DNA from: Posidonia oceanica
Taxonomy: Eukaryota; Streptophyta; Magnoliopsida; Alismatales; Posidoniaceae
Length of the DNA stretch: 64,000 bases
Assembly: GCA_037176725.1 (NCBI GenBank)
Contig: JAZBRS010000026.1
Location: 61,978,501-62,042,500 of the forward strand
Direction: 5' to 3'
Made by a program: the position numbers and the translations under genes. Under the pieces are notes generated by a model. That model worked only from the letters and a program-made list of their open reading frames with translations, ran no database searches and was not told the DNA's origin. Below are positions 1-12,400 of the stretch, one piece after another; position 1 is the first letter of the stretch; each line of letters starts with the position of its first letter.

Positions 1-652
1 TAGTCATGTAACTGATACCTTAATACGAGAACATGATGTACTAGATTATGGAATTAATATATTTTACTTTTAGTGAATTTGAAGTTTGTTATTAAATTAG
101 TATATGATCTTTATTTTGAAAATAATTTAGTTTGTTTTATATATTATAATACAGGTGATGAAAATAAAATAAATTATATTATATGCTGAAATTATATCAA
201 AACTTCAGCCACGGGCTTAGCCACGGAATAGCCACGGAAAAAGAAATAGATTAAATAACCATGGAATAGCAACGGAAACATACCGTGGTTAATGCTACGG
301 AATAGCCACGAAAAATATCGTGTCTAAATTAGCCAAGAAATAGCTACGGAAAAATATCGTGCCTACATTAGCCACGGAATAGCCACGGAAAAATACTGTG
401 TCTAAATTAGCCACAGCATGGCCACGGATCTTGATGCGACAAGAATACATTCGTTGCCACAGATTAGCCATGGATGAAGACCGTGGCTAAATTAGCCACG
501 GTCAGCCTAAGCGGTGGCTAAAATTTAAATACAGAACTTTTAACCACGGGCACTGCCACGGTTAAAAGCCGTGGCTAAATTGATTTAGCCACGGTTTTTT
601 TAATATTAACCACGGAATTTGGCCGTAGTTAAAGCCTAGTTTTCTTGTAGTG
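1..652. mobile_element. CACTA (En/Spm-type) transposon terminus, truncated by the window edge
   Basis: The segment ends at 640-652 with TTTTCTTGTAGTG, the reverse complement of the canonical plant CACTA terminal repeat CACTACAAGAAAA. Inward of it lies a dense field of short direct and inverted repeats, as expected for CACTA subterminal regions. Immediately beyond 652 a Ty3/gypsy integrase reading frame resumes (from about 656), so the element is inserted in a retrotransposon; the expected 3-bp target duplication would be agt (653-655), but the other end is outside the window. The AT-rich part 1-200 has no coding signal. No transposase is visible, so autonomy cannot be judged. Confidence 0.85.
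205..640. repeat. CACTA subterminal repeats (TAGCCACGG family)
   Basis: Many copies of a 9-11 base motif TAGCCACGGAA occur first in direct orientation (about 205-500) and then in alternating orientation with CCGTGGCTAAA (about 480-640), giving inverted pairs able to form hairpins near the terminus. In known CACTA elements such subterminal motifs bind the transposase. That role is inferred from the family; the repeats themselves are seen directly. Confidence 0.8.
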
Positions 653-655
653 AGT

Positions 656-910
656 CTTCAGAAAACCTTGGGAACAAAGTTGAAGTATAGCACAACTTTT
701 CATCCTCAGATAGATGGACAGTCGGAAAGGACAAAACAAACCTTAGAGGATATGCTTAGAGCTTGTGCTTTGGATTTTAGTGGTAGTTGAGATAAGTACT
801 TGCCACTAGTAGAGTTTGCCTACAACAATAGTTATCACACAAGCATTGGAATGGCACATTATGAAGTTTTGTATGGGGGACCTTGTAAATCACCATTATG
901 TTGGAGTGAT
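656..910 (+). pseudogene. Integrase core fragment of the old chromovirus
   Basis: Translation gives the end of a Ty3/gypsy integrase catalytic core: a TTFHPQ.DGQSER block containing the third acidic residue (E) of the DDE triad, then LEDMLRAC, the [16 protein letters not shown] segment and LYG.PC.SPLCW. There is an in-frame TGA at about 788 (a tryptophan position in relatives). The N-terminal zinc-binding part and the first two acidic residues would lie to the left, beyond the CACTA insertion. The frame stops at 910 where a solo LTR is inserted and resumes at 13410. Family identification is secure; the fragment is non-functional. Confidence 0.85.
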
Positions 911-1436
911 TGAAGAGCACATTATTGTTACATATTTCATGTCCCATATTTATCTATTTTGTATAAAAATAATGCTATTCGAGGTGTTTTGTGTAAATTT
1001 TGCAGGAAGCTGAGGACTTAAAAAGAATTGAAAAAATGGAAGAAAAAAGAATAAAAGCTAAAAAGGAAATCAAATTCAATTAAAGATATTTTGAAGTAGA
1101 AAAGAAAAGAATTTTGAACAAAAATATCTAGAGTTACGTCGAGAAGTCAAATTCACATTTTCCACATGGGTCAATACTAGGATAAATATCAGCTAACGAA
1201 TTGACCAAGTCAGATAAAATCTTGGCTGATGTGGACGCTTCCCAAGTGCCCATTTGCACAATCGACGCCTCCCAGGTGCCTGTGGAGGATATTTTCGATC
1301 CAGTCTTTGGTCGTTACGATCTTCAGTTGAAAATTTCTTGTATTTGAAATTAGAATTCAAATTTTGAAATCGGATTTGTCTCTGACGTAAAGAAGCTTAT
1401 GTAAGTCTATAAAAGGACCCATATTGTAGATCTAAG
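911..1436 (+). mobile_element. Solo LTR, left half (interrupted by a chromovirus)
   Basis: The segment starts TGAAGAGCAC directly after gtgat (906-910). Together with 12624-13404 it makes a unit of about 1,307 bp that starts TG, ends CA and is flanked by the 5-bp duplication gtgat, so it is most simply a complete solo LTR left by LTR-LTR recombination. A TATAAAAG box is at 1408-1415, near its middle, as expected for the U3 promoter of a plus-strand LTR. The last five bases, ctaag (1432-1436), are the target duplication of the nested chromovirus. The family cannot be named without internal sequence. Confidence 0.8.
1408..1415 (+). promoter_or_regulatory. TATA box of the solo LTR
   Basis: TATAAAAG in an otherwise AT- and A-rich LTR, about 500 bases from its start. 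It is placed where a U3 promoter would be expected, but the LTR is now split only 21 bases downstream. Confidence 0.5.
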
Positions 1437-1660
1437 TGTAACACCCGGGAATTCATTTTCCTTATAATTATACTTTTTAATGAATTCTTTGGCTTTAGTC
1501 AGGTGTTATTCGCCTTGCAGGCCCCACTTGAGTTGTTGTGGGCCCCATCTGTGGTTTGTGTCGGTCTCCACCTATATTATTGTGGTGGACTCCCACTTGT
1601 GTTGGTTGGTGAGACAGATTGTGGTCTGGTCCCTGACTTGTTCTCTCTCTTCCTCTCCCC

Positions 1661-1710
<50 letters not shown>

Positions 1711-4556
1711 TCCCACCCCCTCCCCCTCCCTTCTTTCCCCTCTCCCGCGCGTGTCTTCCCCTCCTCCTCACGCACGCACCTCTCTCCCCCTCACCCATCG
1801 TGCCCGTTCCTCCTCCCTCTCGCCTGCGCCCGTGCCCTAACCCCGGCCGGCGGCACAGCCCTCTCCTCCCCCTCTCCCCATCCGTCTCCTCCTCCCTCCT
1901 CTCTCTCCCTCTTCCCCTCCCGTCCCCTCCTTCCTCTTCCTCTTCCTCCTCTGTCGGTGGTGGCTGTGGTGGTGGTCGGCGTGCGGTGGCCGCCGGCGGT
2001 GGTGCGGCGAGCTCCGGTCGTCGTCCTGGTGGAGCGGCGAGCCCAAGTGCGGCGCGTAGAGCTCGGAGTGCGTGTGGATCGCCGGAGGATGGGAGTTGTC
2101 CCTCTGTCCCAAGGTACACGCCTCGCCCTAAGAGCTTTAAATATGTAGAATTTGATATGCATGTGTCTCTTGCTATGTTTAGATGCCATGGTAGTAATTT
2201 GAGGATTTTTAGGGATTTATATGCAATTTAGTTGGATTTATCGGCTTGAGTGGGTTTATAGCTTGAATGGGGTTTTCCGCTGTTTGATGAGGTTGTATGT
2301 TCTCAAACGGCTTGAATACGATTTTATTGTATGTCTTGCCATGTTTATATGCTATGTTAGAGGTTTGGTTATTTTTAGAGATTTTATGTGGTTTTTGGCC
2401 GAATATATGGTCCGAATGACTTAAATGTTAATATTATGGTTTTCCGGTGAATTTCGGTATTTTAGGCCTCAGATTGAGGCAAATGTGATATGTTTGGGTT
2501 GCTTAAGCGGATGTGCTCGCTCCCATGTGTTGCACGCTTGGTTTGGCATGGATTTGATAGTGTTTTGAGTTTTTATAGAAAATGGTTTGAATATTAGTTT
2601 TCCGATGTCTTTGTGAGTTGCGTACCTCGGAATGCCAGATTGAATATATGGTTGCATTCCTTGTTGAATTCCGGTATATGGCATGCGAATTTTGGAGTTT
2701 CATTCGAGTGTTTTAGGTTTTAAGTTAGTTTTATAAGTTGGCTGCCATGTCCTGGTTCGGCACGACATTTTTGGTCGGTCTATCAATTTCTAGGGGAAAT
2801 CAGTACACCGGTGTGATATCGGTGTCACCTTTTTCCGTCAGATTTAGACCAGAATCTGATTTCGGTCGACCGATATTGATCGGTTTGCCGTTTTCAGGGT
2901 TGGATCGGTCCGATCGGTGGATTTAGTTCCACCGAAGTAGGGATTTTCGGTACGACCGGTGTGATATCGTTCTATCGATCACTGTGCGGACCGGTCGGCT
3001 GGTGGATTTAGTTCCACCAAAACAGGGATTTTCGGTCTACTGGTTGGAACACCGGTCTGCCAATTTTGGTCTGAAATGCTCTCCCGGGCTCGTTTTCCAA
3101 TGTGGTTTCCTCGGTTGGTTTTGGGACTTATTGTACTTTAGCCCATGATATTTAATAAATGTTTTCAGAGAGATTTTCGAGGAAAAATATGAATGGTTTG
3201 CAAATGATTTTACCGAAGTTTTCTGTGGCCGAAAATCTGGAAGTTGTGTTGGCTGGACCCAGGGATGCGAAGTCGTTCCTGGTGTCTCGCAAACTTCGCC
3301 TGGGTTGAGGTTTGGGGGTCGAGGTGCCGGCCGTACCTAGCGGTATCGTAGTAGCGGACTCGGGAGGTATGATACTCTTACGTAACTGGACGTGATACCC
3401 TAGTTGTTACAGGCACCGGGACTCGCTTGGTTTTGAATGCTGGTTGAGCCTAGGGGTTGGAGCTTCTAGTAGTTCAGAGCACTGGTGCTGGCTGGGCCTA
3501 GGGGTTGGAGCCTCTAGTGGTTCGGAGCACTGAGTTGAGGTTGCCGTATATTAGGCGTGCCCTATGATTTGTCCTGAGTAAGGACAGCTTGCCCAGTTGG
3601 GGTGAGTAGCTTTCCCTGGTGGGGGATCGCTTTTGAGGCGTTTCTAGTGATGAGATGCCGGGACGGACACGCTCCTCTACAGGGTGGGTGTTCGTGGCAG
3701 TGTAGTGAGCTGCAGGGGTGAGTCCTTGGCTACTGCTTAAGGCCAGGTTGATTGCTTGGTGCCAGGCAATACGATCAGTTGTGCTTTTGTACTCGCAGGA
3801 CTGTGTTCTGGTTGTTGCTGGCCGTATTAGGCCTTAATCTTTACCTGAGTTTGGGTTTAATGAGTTTTGCTATTATTTGCGCCATATTGGGCCAGTTGCT
3901 TTCCGCCTGTGTATGGCGTGATATTGTGGTTTGTGTTTTGAACCGTATTAGGCCAGATGTTTTCCTGCCTATTTATGGCATGTGGCTTTGGTTTGAGCTT
4001 TGGGCCGGTAGGCCGTGATATTGATCGAGATTTAGCTTTGCGAGGTATTTTCGCCTTGTTTTGGCCGGTGGACCGAGTGCTTTCCCAACATTAGGGGTTG
4101 GAGGGTTTTGAGTGATTCTGAGGTTTTAGACCGGTGGGCCGTGGCTTTGTGAAATATTTTGTAAACGCCTATCTTCCCCGGTTTTAGCATTTGGCTTTAG
4201 GAAGGGTGTTTTATTTAATTATATTACTTATCGTGGACCTAGATTTTTGGGGTTTTATCGGTTGTACCGTATGTGAGATTTTATGCCGGTTTCTCGTGTG
4301 ATTTTTGCGAGGTGTGTGCTGGGTGACGATTTCTAGATCACTCACGTGTGCTTTATGTAGTTTTCAGTTGCAGGTGTAGATAATTAGCTGGTTTGGAGTT
4401 CTAATGCATATAGTGGGAGTTACGTAGCTGTCCACTGCAGGTTCCTGGCATAGATATTTGTTATTTAGCCCAGTGATTTATTGTAATTGTAATAGTTAGT
4501 TGAGTTTTAAATTTGTTAGCCTTTTGGTTTTGTGGGTAGCGACTCGGGTCGTTACA
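1437..4556 (+). repeat. 5' LTR of the nested chromovirus
   Basis: A 3.1-kb direct repeat of 9482-12618. It contains a pure CT microsatellite (about 1669-1708), a GC-rich block (about 1740-2110) and, further in, repeated CCGGTCGG/CCACCGAA motifs (about 2760-3060). The open frames here (for example 1480-2148) encode only Ser/Leu/Pro low complexity from the CT tract and are not genes. Confidence 0.92.
1669..1708. repeat. (CT)n microsatellite in the 5' LTR
   Basis: Uninterrupted CT dinucleotides inside a longer pyrimidine-rich stretch (about 1640-1930). The same position in the 3' LTR (about 9695-9760) is shorter and interrupted, so the tract has changed length since insertion. Confidence 0.9.
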
Positions 4557-4559
4557 GAA

Positions 4560-4572
4560 TTGGTATCAGATC
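4560..4572 (+). other. Primer binding site, initiator Met tRNA type
   Basis: TTGGTATCAGATC starts three bases after the LTR end. It matches the TGGTATCAGAGC complement of the plant initiator methionine tRNA 3' end used by most Ty3/gypsy elements, with one late substitution (GAGC to GATC). Confidence 0.88.
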
Positions 4573-4729
4573 CTACGTTCACTAGGTTGCACTAGCTAGG
4601 AGTGGTCAGTCTAGTAACTCCATAGGAAATTGCATATCATTATCGAGTCTGCACCTGTTGTTTGGCATATATTGTTGCTTGTCTTATTGGCTGTGGTGCA
4701 GGTTTTTGTTACTTCTCTCCCGCTTTAGT

Positions 4730-5920
4730 ATGTCTCACCATGGCCGTCGGAAGGATAAGGCCCCTGCTGAGGAACCTAACTCTCGAGAGGAGAGTGGTTG
4801 GCAGGGCGTGCGGACGGAGTTGCGAGGGTGGATGCGCGGGATCTCTCAAGCTTTTGGCAAGAGTGGCCCTGGTAGAGAGTCTGAGGGAGATCCGTGACTT
4901 CGCCAATTGAACAAACTCCACCTGCTGACGTTCAAGGGTATTGACACTCCTGAGGAGAGCGAGGCATGGCTGCGAAGGATTGAGAAGTTGTTGGATAGTT
5001 TGGCGTGCCTAGAGGAGCACTGGGTGCGATTGGCTGCCTTTCAACTCGTAGGCGATGCTGATGAGTGATGGAGAGCCACCAGGCGGTTGAAGTTCCCGGA
5101 TTCTATAATGGTCGACATCAAGTGGAAGGACTTTGAAGCTGCATTCCATGAGAAGTACTTCCTGAGCCATGTGAGGAGCCGATTCGATCGAGAATTCCGG
5201 AGTCTGCAACAGGGCAGGATGTCTGTGGCGGAGTATGAAGTCTTTTTTGCCTAGTTGGAGAGGTTTGCCTAGGTCTTTAATTCTGAGGAAAGGCGGACGG
5301 AGAGATTTCTGGAAGACCTTCAACCCAGCTTGAGGGTGAAGGTGATGGGCTGCCGTTATGTGACGGTAGCTGAGGTTGTCCAGATGGCTTCCCGCTTTGA
5401 AGAGGTGTACAACCAGTATGTGAGTGGTTGCTCGACGGGGAAGGCCAAGTTGCCCTTCACTTCCCGGTTTTCTGTCTCTAGTCCACCAAGTTCCAGTGGC
5501 ATGAGTAGCCTAAGGTAGAGAAAGAAGGACAGATCTGGCGGTGGTTCTGGTGCCCGGCGTAGTTTTGCTCGAGGTGGTGGTGATGTTGGCCCTGCCTCCA
5601 GCGCTCGGCATAGCTTTGCAAGAGTTGGTAGCACTGGTTCGAGTCAGACTGCTTCGAGTGGACAGGGTAGTGTCCAGTGTTTCCAGTGTGGCCAGATGGG
5701 TCACTTTGCAGCGCACTGCCCTCGAGCACATCCGGTGACAAATCGGAGTGGAGTGGTGTGCTACAACTGTGGGAGATCGGGACATGTGCAGAGGATGTGC
5801 CCGGATCCTCCCAAGAGAGCAGGGAATGTGCCACAGCAGCCGACCCGGGGGCGGGTGTTCACCATTTCAGCTCCCGACTGTGGGCCTTCTAGAAATGTTG
5901 TAGAGGGTAAGTCCCCATAA
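4730..5920 (+). pseudogene. Gag of the nested chromovirus
   Basis: Structural protein that would assemble the cytoplasmic virus-like particle and bind element RNA. The ATG at 4730 begins MSHHGRRKDKAPAEE, then the frame shifts near 4895. The capsid-like part reads LHLLTFKGIDTPEESEAWL, IKWKDFEAAFHEKYF, LQQGRMSVAEYE and RFLEDLQPSLR (about 4915-5335). Two CCHC zinc knuckles follow: CFQCGQMGHFAAHC (about 5680-5721) and CYNCGRSGHVQRMC (about 5761-5802). In-frame stops lie at about 5066 (TGA), 5254 (TAG), 5272 (TAG) and 5515 (TAG), with a further stop at 5918. Identification is firm from the paired knuckles and the position after the primer site; it cannot make full-length Gag. Confidence 0.9.
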
Positions 5921-5946
5921 TTTCCTTTGGATGGTGTGACCCATTA

Positions 5947-5997
5947 TTGTGGTTGTGGTTGTCGTTGTCGTTGTTGTTGTGGTGGTTGTTGTTGTTT
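5947..5997 (+). repeat. GTT/GTC-rich trinucleotide tract between gag and protease
   Basis: A run of GTT, GTC and GTG triplets. In the gag-protease frame it reads as an almost pure Cys/Arg/Gly stretch ahead of the protease (LLLNGDAVG), unlike normal linker sequence, and looks like a microsatellite expansion inside the coding region. Confidence 0.75.
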
Positions 5998-8900
5998 CTT
6001 TCCCCCTGTAATACGAACATTGTTGTTAAATGGGGATGCTGTTGGTTGTGCTTTGGCCTTAGGTTCTTATCTTGTGGCAGGCCGAATGGCCAAAGTTCTG
6101 TTTGACTCAGGGTGCACATTCTCTTTGTCTCCGAGTCTTTTGCGGTGGAGCTGGATGATGTATCAGTCAAGTTAGCTTTCCACTTAAAGGTAGTAACGCC
6201 GCTGGGCGAGCACAGTTTGGCGTGGAGATATCTGCCTTTTGTCGATCTGGAGTTGAATGGCCGAGAGTTAGATGCCACTCTCATCCTCATGAGTATGAAT
6301 GAGTATGATGTTATCTTGGGCATGAACTGGCTGAGCCAATATTCTGCTTTGATCGACTGTGCTCGCAGGAAGATTTTCTTTGGAGCTGTTGAGGCTGGTT
6401 CTTTCTTTCTGCAAGGTGTGCGCCAGGGTGAGCCTAAGCTTGTGATTTCTGCTGTGAAGGCTTACAAGTCTTTGGCTCGGGGTTGTGTGAGGTACCTTGC
6501 TAGTGTGGTTACCTCCCCTTCTCTGGAGTTGGGTGTTCACAACATATCTGTTGTGTGTGAATATCCCGACGTTTTCCCGGATGATCTGCCTGGCATGCCA
6601 CCTCACAGGGAAGTGGAGTTCTTTATTGAGCTGACTCTAGGCAGTGGTGCTGTTGCGAAGAATCCTTATCGGATGACACCAGCTGAGTTGCGGGAGCTCA
6701 AGGCCCAGCTGCAGGAGTTGCTGGACAAGGGGTTCTTCAGGCCAAGTGTGTCTCTGTGGAGAGCGCCTGTCTTGTTCATTCGTAAGAAGAATTGTTCACT
6801 CCAATTGTGTATCGACTACCGGATGTTGAATCAGCTTACAGTGAAGAATAAGTATCCCTTACCCCGTGTGGAAGACCTGTTTGACTGGTTGCAGTCTGCC
6901 TCCATTTTTTCGAAGATTGATCTGAGATCAGGATATCACCAGTTGAGGATCCATGATGCAGACATTCAGAAGATTGCTTTTCGGACGCGGTATGGTCATT
7001 TTGAGTTCGTGGTTATGTCCTTCAGCTTAACCAACGCCCCTGTCGCATTCATGGAATTAATGAATCGGATCTTCAGGCCTTTCTTGGACCAGTTTGTGGT
7101 GGTCTTTGTAGACGACATATTGGTTTACTCCTCAGATGAGGCAGCTCATGCCCAACATCTGAGGGCGGTGCTGGATGTTCTGAGGCAGCACCAGCTGTAC
7201 GCCAAGTTCTCCAAGTGTGAGTTCTGGTTGAGGGAGGTTATGTTCCTTAGCCACCTTATCTCTGGAGACGGCGTCAGAGTTGATCCTGGCAATGTTGAGG
7301 CAGTTAGCAATTGGCAGAGACCCAAGACTATGACTGAGATTAGAAGTTTCCTGGGGTTGGCAGGTTATTACAGGAGGTTTATCAGGGATTTCTCTTCTAT
7401 TACTTCATCCCTGACAGCTCTCACCAAGGAAGGAGTTCCATTCATTTGGGACCAAGGTTGTGAGACGAGTTTCAATGAGTTGAAGGCTCGTCTGACTTCA
7501 GATCCTGTTCTGACCTTGTCTTCTGGTGGTGGTGGCTTCATTGTTTATAGTGATGCTAGTGGTGTTTGGTTGGGTAGTGTTCTGATGCAGCGTGGCAATG
7601 TTGTGACTTATGCCTCCCGTCAGTTGAAAGACCACGAGAAGAACTACCTTACCCATGATTTTGAGATGGCTGCCGTGGTGTTCGCGCTGAAGCTTTGGCG
7701 ACACTACCTGTACGGAGAGTAGTTTGAGGTTTAAACGGATCACAAGAGTCTGAAGTATATATTTACTCAGAAAGACCTCAACATGCAGCAGCGGAGGTGG
7801 GTGGAGTATCTTAAGGACTATGATTTCAATTTGTCTTACCACCCTGGGAAGGCCAACGTGGTCGCCGATGCTTTGAGTCGGCGTACACACGTCATGGCGA
7901 GCCTGATTGTTAAGGAGTGGACCATACTGGAGGATTTAGCTGACTGTTGACTCAAGAGACTACATCGGGGAGCAGGCGGTGCCTATATGGCAAGCTTGTC
8001 TCTTCGTCCCAAGCTAGTGGAGTTCATTATTACTTATCAGCAGACAGACCCTTTCTTTCAGGCGACTGTTGAGAAGTTGCATGCTGGGGAAGCGCCAGAC
8101 TTTTCTCTCGGCGTACATGGGGAATTGAGGTTTGTTCAGCGCCTATTTGTGCCCTAGTACGAGGAAGTCAGGCGGAGGTTACTGGATGAAACCTATAGAT
8201 CCAAGTACACCGTCCATTCAGGATCCATGAAGATGTATCGGGATCTGAAGCGGAATTTTTGGTGGCCTGGCATGAAGAGAGAAGTTGCTGACTATGTGGC
8301 AAGGTGTGTGACCTGCCAGCTAGTCAAGGCAAAGCACCAGAGACCTGGAGGAACTCTTCAGCCGTTGAATATACCGGAATGGAAATGGGAGCACATCTCT
8401 ATAGATTTTGTGACTGGGTTGCCGCGTTTCATGAGGAAGAACGACACCGTGTGGGTGATCGTTGATCGGCTAACTAAGTCAGTTCATTTTCTTACTATCC
8501 GAGTGAATCTTCATTTACGACGGTTGGTAGAACTGTACGTATCGGAGATCGTTCGGCTGCATGGTGTTCCTGTATCCATTGTGTCTGATAGAGACACACG
8601 GTTTACCTCGAGGTTCTGGAGGACTCTGCAGGAGGCTTTTGGCACGGTACTAAATTTCAGTACAACTTTTCACCCTCAGTCAGATAGTTAGACAGAGAGG
8701 ACTATCCAGACTCTGGAAGATATGTTGAGAGCTTGTGTCCTGCACTTGCAAGGAAGTTGGGAGGACCACCTGCCATTGGTTGAGTTTGCATACAAAAATA
8801 GCTACCACTCTAGCATCGAGATGGCACCATACGAGGCTCTGTATGGTAGGCCCTGCAGATCCCCGATTTGCTAAAGCGAGGTGGGTGTGCGGCAACTTCT

Positions 8901-9471
8901 TAGTCCAGAGTTTAAGAAGCAGTATGCGGACAAGGTGGGCTTGATCCGCAGAAGGCTTCTGACTGCACAAAGTCGGCAGAAGAGTTATTCTGACCAGAGG
9001 CGGAGACCGTTGGAGTTCTTGGTGGGAGACTTTGTGTTCTTAAAGGTTTCACCGACCAAAAGCGTGAAGAGGTTTGGCAAGCATGGGAAGCTGAGTCCCC
9101 GTTGTATTGGCCCGTACCAAATCACGCAGAGGGTTGGTGAAGTAGCCTATAGATTGGTCCTACCACCAGAGCTGGCGGCAGTGCACAGTGTGTTCCACGT
9201 CTCCATGCTGAGGAAGTGTCTGGCTGATGTTTCACAGGTGATCCTTGTTCAGCCAGAGGTGCTCCAGGAAGATCTCTCCTATGTTGAGGAGGTTGTCTAG
9301 ATTGTTAATCGCAGAGAACAGGTGTTGCGAAATAGGGTGATTCCATTGGTTATTGTGAGATGGCAGCATCATGGAGCAGAAGAGGCCACTTGGGAGCGCG
9401 AGGATGGCATCCTTGCTCGGTACCCGTACCTTTTCGCTTACCTTTCATTTCGGGGGCGAAATCCTTTTTAG
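5998..9471 (+). pseudogene. Pol of the nested chromovirus: PR, RT, RNase H, integrase, chromodomain-like tail
   Basis: Protease: AKVLFDSGC (catalytic D-S-G near 6103-6111), then a 1-base shift near 6112-6130 into the frame used to the end. That frame keeps a protease C-part (DVILGMNWL, about 6308). Reverse transcriptase: CIDYRMLNQ (about 6810), IDLRSGYHQ (about 6915), FVDDILVYS (about 7106-7132). RNase H: IVYSDASG (about 7540), ending [14 protein letters not shown] (about 7840). Integrase: zinc part with VHSG, FWWPGMKREV and CVTCQ (8213-8320), catalytic D in SIDFVTG (about 8400), D in SDRDTRFTS (about 8585), E in [10 protein letters not shown] (about 8695). The tail has GPYQITQRVGEVAY and WQHHGAEEATWE. 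Stops include 7720, 7732, 7948, 8156, 8689, 8872 and 9298; the terminal TAG is 9469-9471. The last Gly of the usual FGLTNAP motif region and others are altered (FSLTNAP). Confidence 0.92.
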
Positions 9472-9481
9472 GTGTTTATGA

Positions 9482-12400
9482 TGTAATACCTGGGAATTTA
9501 TTTTCCTTGTAATTATGCTTTTTAATGAATTCCTTGGCTTTGGTCAGGTGTTATTGGCCTTGCGGGTCCCACTTGAGTTGTTGTGGGCCCCATCTGCGGT
9601 TTGTGTGGGTCTCCATCTGTATTGTTGTGGTGGACTCTCACTTGTGGTGGTTAGTGGAACAGCTTGTGGTCTGGTCCCTCGCTTGTTCTCTCTCTTCCTC
9701 TCCCTTTCTTTCTCTCTCTCTCTCTCTCCCTCCTTCCCTCTCTCTCTCCTTCCCACCCCCTCCCCCTCATGTGCTCTCCCCCTCCCTTCTTTCCCCTCCC
9801 CCACGCGTCTTCCCCTCCTCCTCACGCGCGCACCTCTCTCCCCCTCACCCCTTGTGCCTGCTCCTCCTCCCTCTCGCTTGCGCCCGTGCCCTAACCCCGG
9901 TCGGCGGCGCAGCCCCCTCCTCCCCCTCTCCCCATCCGTCTCCTCCTCCCTCCTCTCTCTCCCTCTTCCCCTCCCGTCCCCTCCTTCCTCTTCCTCTTCC
10001 TCCTCTGTCTGTGGTGGCTGTGGTGGTGGCCGGTGTGCGGTGGCGGCTGGCGGTGGTGCGGTGAGCTCCAATCGTCGTCCTGATGGAGCGGCGAGCCCAA
10101 GTGCGGCGCGTGGAGCTCGGAGTGCGTGTGAATCGCCGGAGGATGGGGGTTGTCTCTCTGTCCCTAGGTACACGTCTCGCCTAAGGAGCTTTAAATATGT
10201 AGAATTTGTTATGCATATGTCCCTTGCCATGTTTAGATGTCATGGTAGTGATTTGAGGTTTTTTAGGAATTTATATGCAATTTAGTTGGATTTATCGGCT
10301 TGAGTGGGTTTATAGCTTGAATGGGGTTTTCCGCTGTTTGATGAGGTTGTATACTCTCAAACGGCTTGAATATGATTTTATTGTATGCCTTGCCATGTTT
10401 ATATGCTATGGTAGAGATTTGGTAATTTTTAGAAATTTTATGTGATTTTTGGCCGAATATATGGACCGAATGACTTAAATGTTAGTATTGTTGTTTTCCG
10501 GTGAATTCCGGTGTTTTGGGCCTTGGATTGAGGCGAATGTGATATGTTTGGTTGCTTGAGCGGATGTGCTCGCTCCCATGTGTTGCACGCTTGGTTTGGC
10601 GTGGATTTGATAGTGTTTTAAGTTTTTATAGAAAATGGTTTGAATATTGGTTTTCCAGTGTTTTTGTGAGTTACGTGCCTCGGAATGCCATATTAAGTAT
10701 ATGGTTACATTCCTTGTTGAATTCCGGAGATTCCGGTATATGGCATGCGAGTTTTGGAGTTTGATTCGAGTGTTTTGGGTTTTAAGTCGGTTTTATAAGT
10801 TGGCTGCCTTGTCCTGGTTCGGCACGACCTTTTTGGTCGGTCTGCCGATTTCTGGGGGAAATCGGTACACCGGTGTGATATCCGTGTCACCTTTTTCCGT
10901 CAGATTTAGACCAGAACCTGATTTCGGTCGACTGATATTGATCGGTCTGCCATTTTCAGGGTTGGATCAGTCCGACCGGTGGATTTAGTTCCACCGAAGC
11001 AGGGATTTTCGATACGACCGGTGTGATATCGGTCTGCCGATCACTGTGCGGACCGGTGGGCCGGTGGATTTAGTTCCACCGAAACAGGAATTTTCGGTCT
11101 ACCGGTTGGAGAACCGGTCTACCGATTTTGATCTAGGATGCTCTCTTGGACTCGCTTTCCAATGTAGTTTCCTCGATTGGTTTTGGGGCTTATTGTGTTT
11201 TACCTCATGATATTTGATAAATGTTTTCAAAGAGATTTTTGTGGAAAAATATGAATGGTTTGCAAATGCTTTTGTCGAGGTTTTCCGTGGTCGAAAACCT
11301 GGGAGTTGTGTTGGCTGGACCCGGGGATGCGACGGCATTCCAGGTGTGTTACACACTTCGCTTAGGTTGAGGTTTGGGGGTCGGGGTGCCGGCCGTACCT
11401 AGTGGTATCGTAGCAGCGGACTCGGGAGGTATGATATTCCTACATAGCTGGGCGTGATACCCTAATTGTTATTGGCACCGAGACTCGCCTGGTTTTAGGT
11501 GCTGGCTGAGTCTAGGGGTTGAAGCCTCTAGTGGTTCGGAGCACTGGTGCTGGCTGGGCCTAGGGGTTGGAGCCTCTAGTGGTTCGGAGCACTGAGTTGA
11601 GGTCGCCGTATATTAGGTGTGTCTTGTGGTTTGTCCTGAGTGAGGACAGCTTGCCCAGTTGGGGTGAGTAGCTTTCCCTGGTGGGGATCGCTTTTGAGGC
11701 GTCTCTAGTGATGAGATGCCGGGACGGACACGCTCTTCCACAGGACGGGTGTTTGTGGCAGTGCAGTGAGCTACAGGGGTGAGTCCCTGGCTACTGCTTG
11801 AGGTCAGGTCGGTTGCTTGGCGCTAGGCAACATGATTAGTTGTGGTTTGGTGCCCGCGGGGCTGTGTTCTGGTTGTTGTTGGCCGTATTAGGACTTGAGC
11901 TTTGCCTGAGTTTGGGCTTAGTGAGTTTTACTTTTGTTTGGGCCATATTGGGTCAGTTGCTTTCCGCCTGTGTATGGCGTGATATTGTGGTTTGTGTTTT
12001 GGGCCGTATTAGACCAGATGTTCTCCCACCTATTTATGGCGTGTGGCTTTGGTTTGAGCTTTGGGCCGGTGGGCCGTGATATTGATCGAGATTTAGCTTT
12101 GCGAGGTATTTCCGCATTGTTTTGGCCGGTGGGCCGAGTGCTTTCCCAGCCTGAGGGGTTAGAGGGTTTTGAGTGGTTCTGAGATTTTGGGCTGGTGGAC
12201 CGCGGCTTTGTGAAATATTTTGTAAACGCCTGTCTTCCCCGATTTTAGCATGTTGGCTTTGAGAAGGGTGTTTTAATTAATTATATTGCTTATCGTGGAC
12301 CCAGATTTTTGGGATTTTACCGGTTGTACCGTATGTGAGATTTTATGTCGATTTCTCACGTGGTTTTTGCGAGGTGTGTGCTGGGTGACGATTTCTAGGT

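Noticed and set aside
1480..2231. Overlapping open frames on both strands in the chromovirus 5' LTR (and the same at 9515-10285)
   Set aside because: They encode only Ser/Leu/Pro or Arg/Glu/Gly low complexity produced by the CT microsatellite and GC-rich tract of the LTR; both LTR copies have them out of step with each other.
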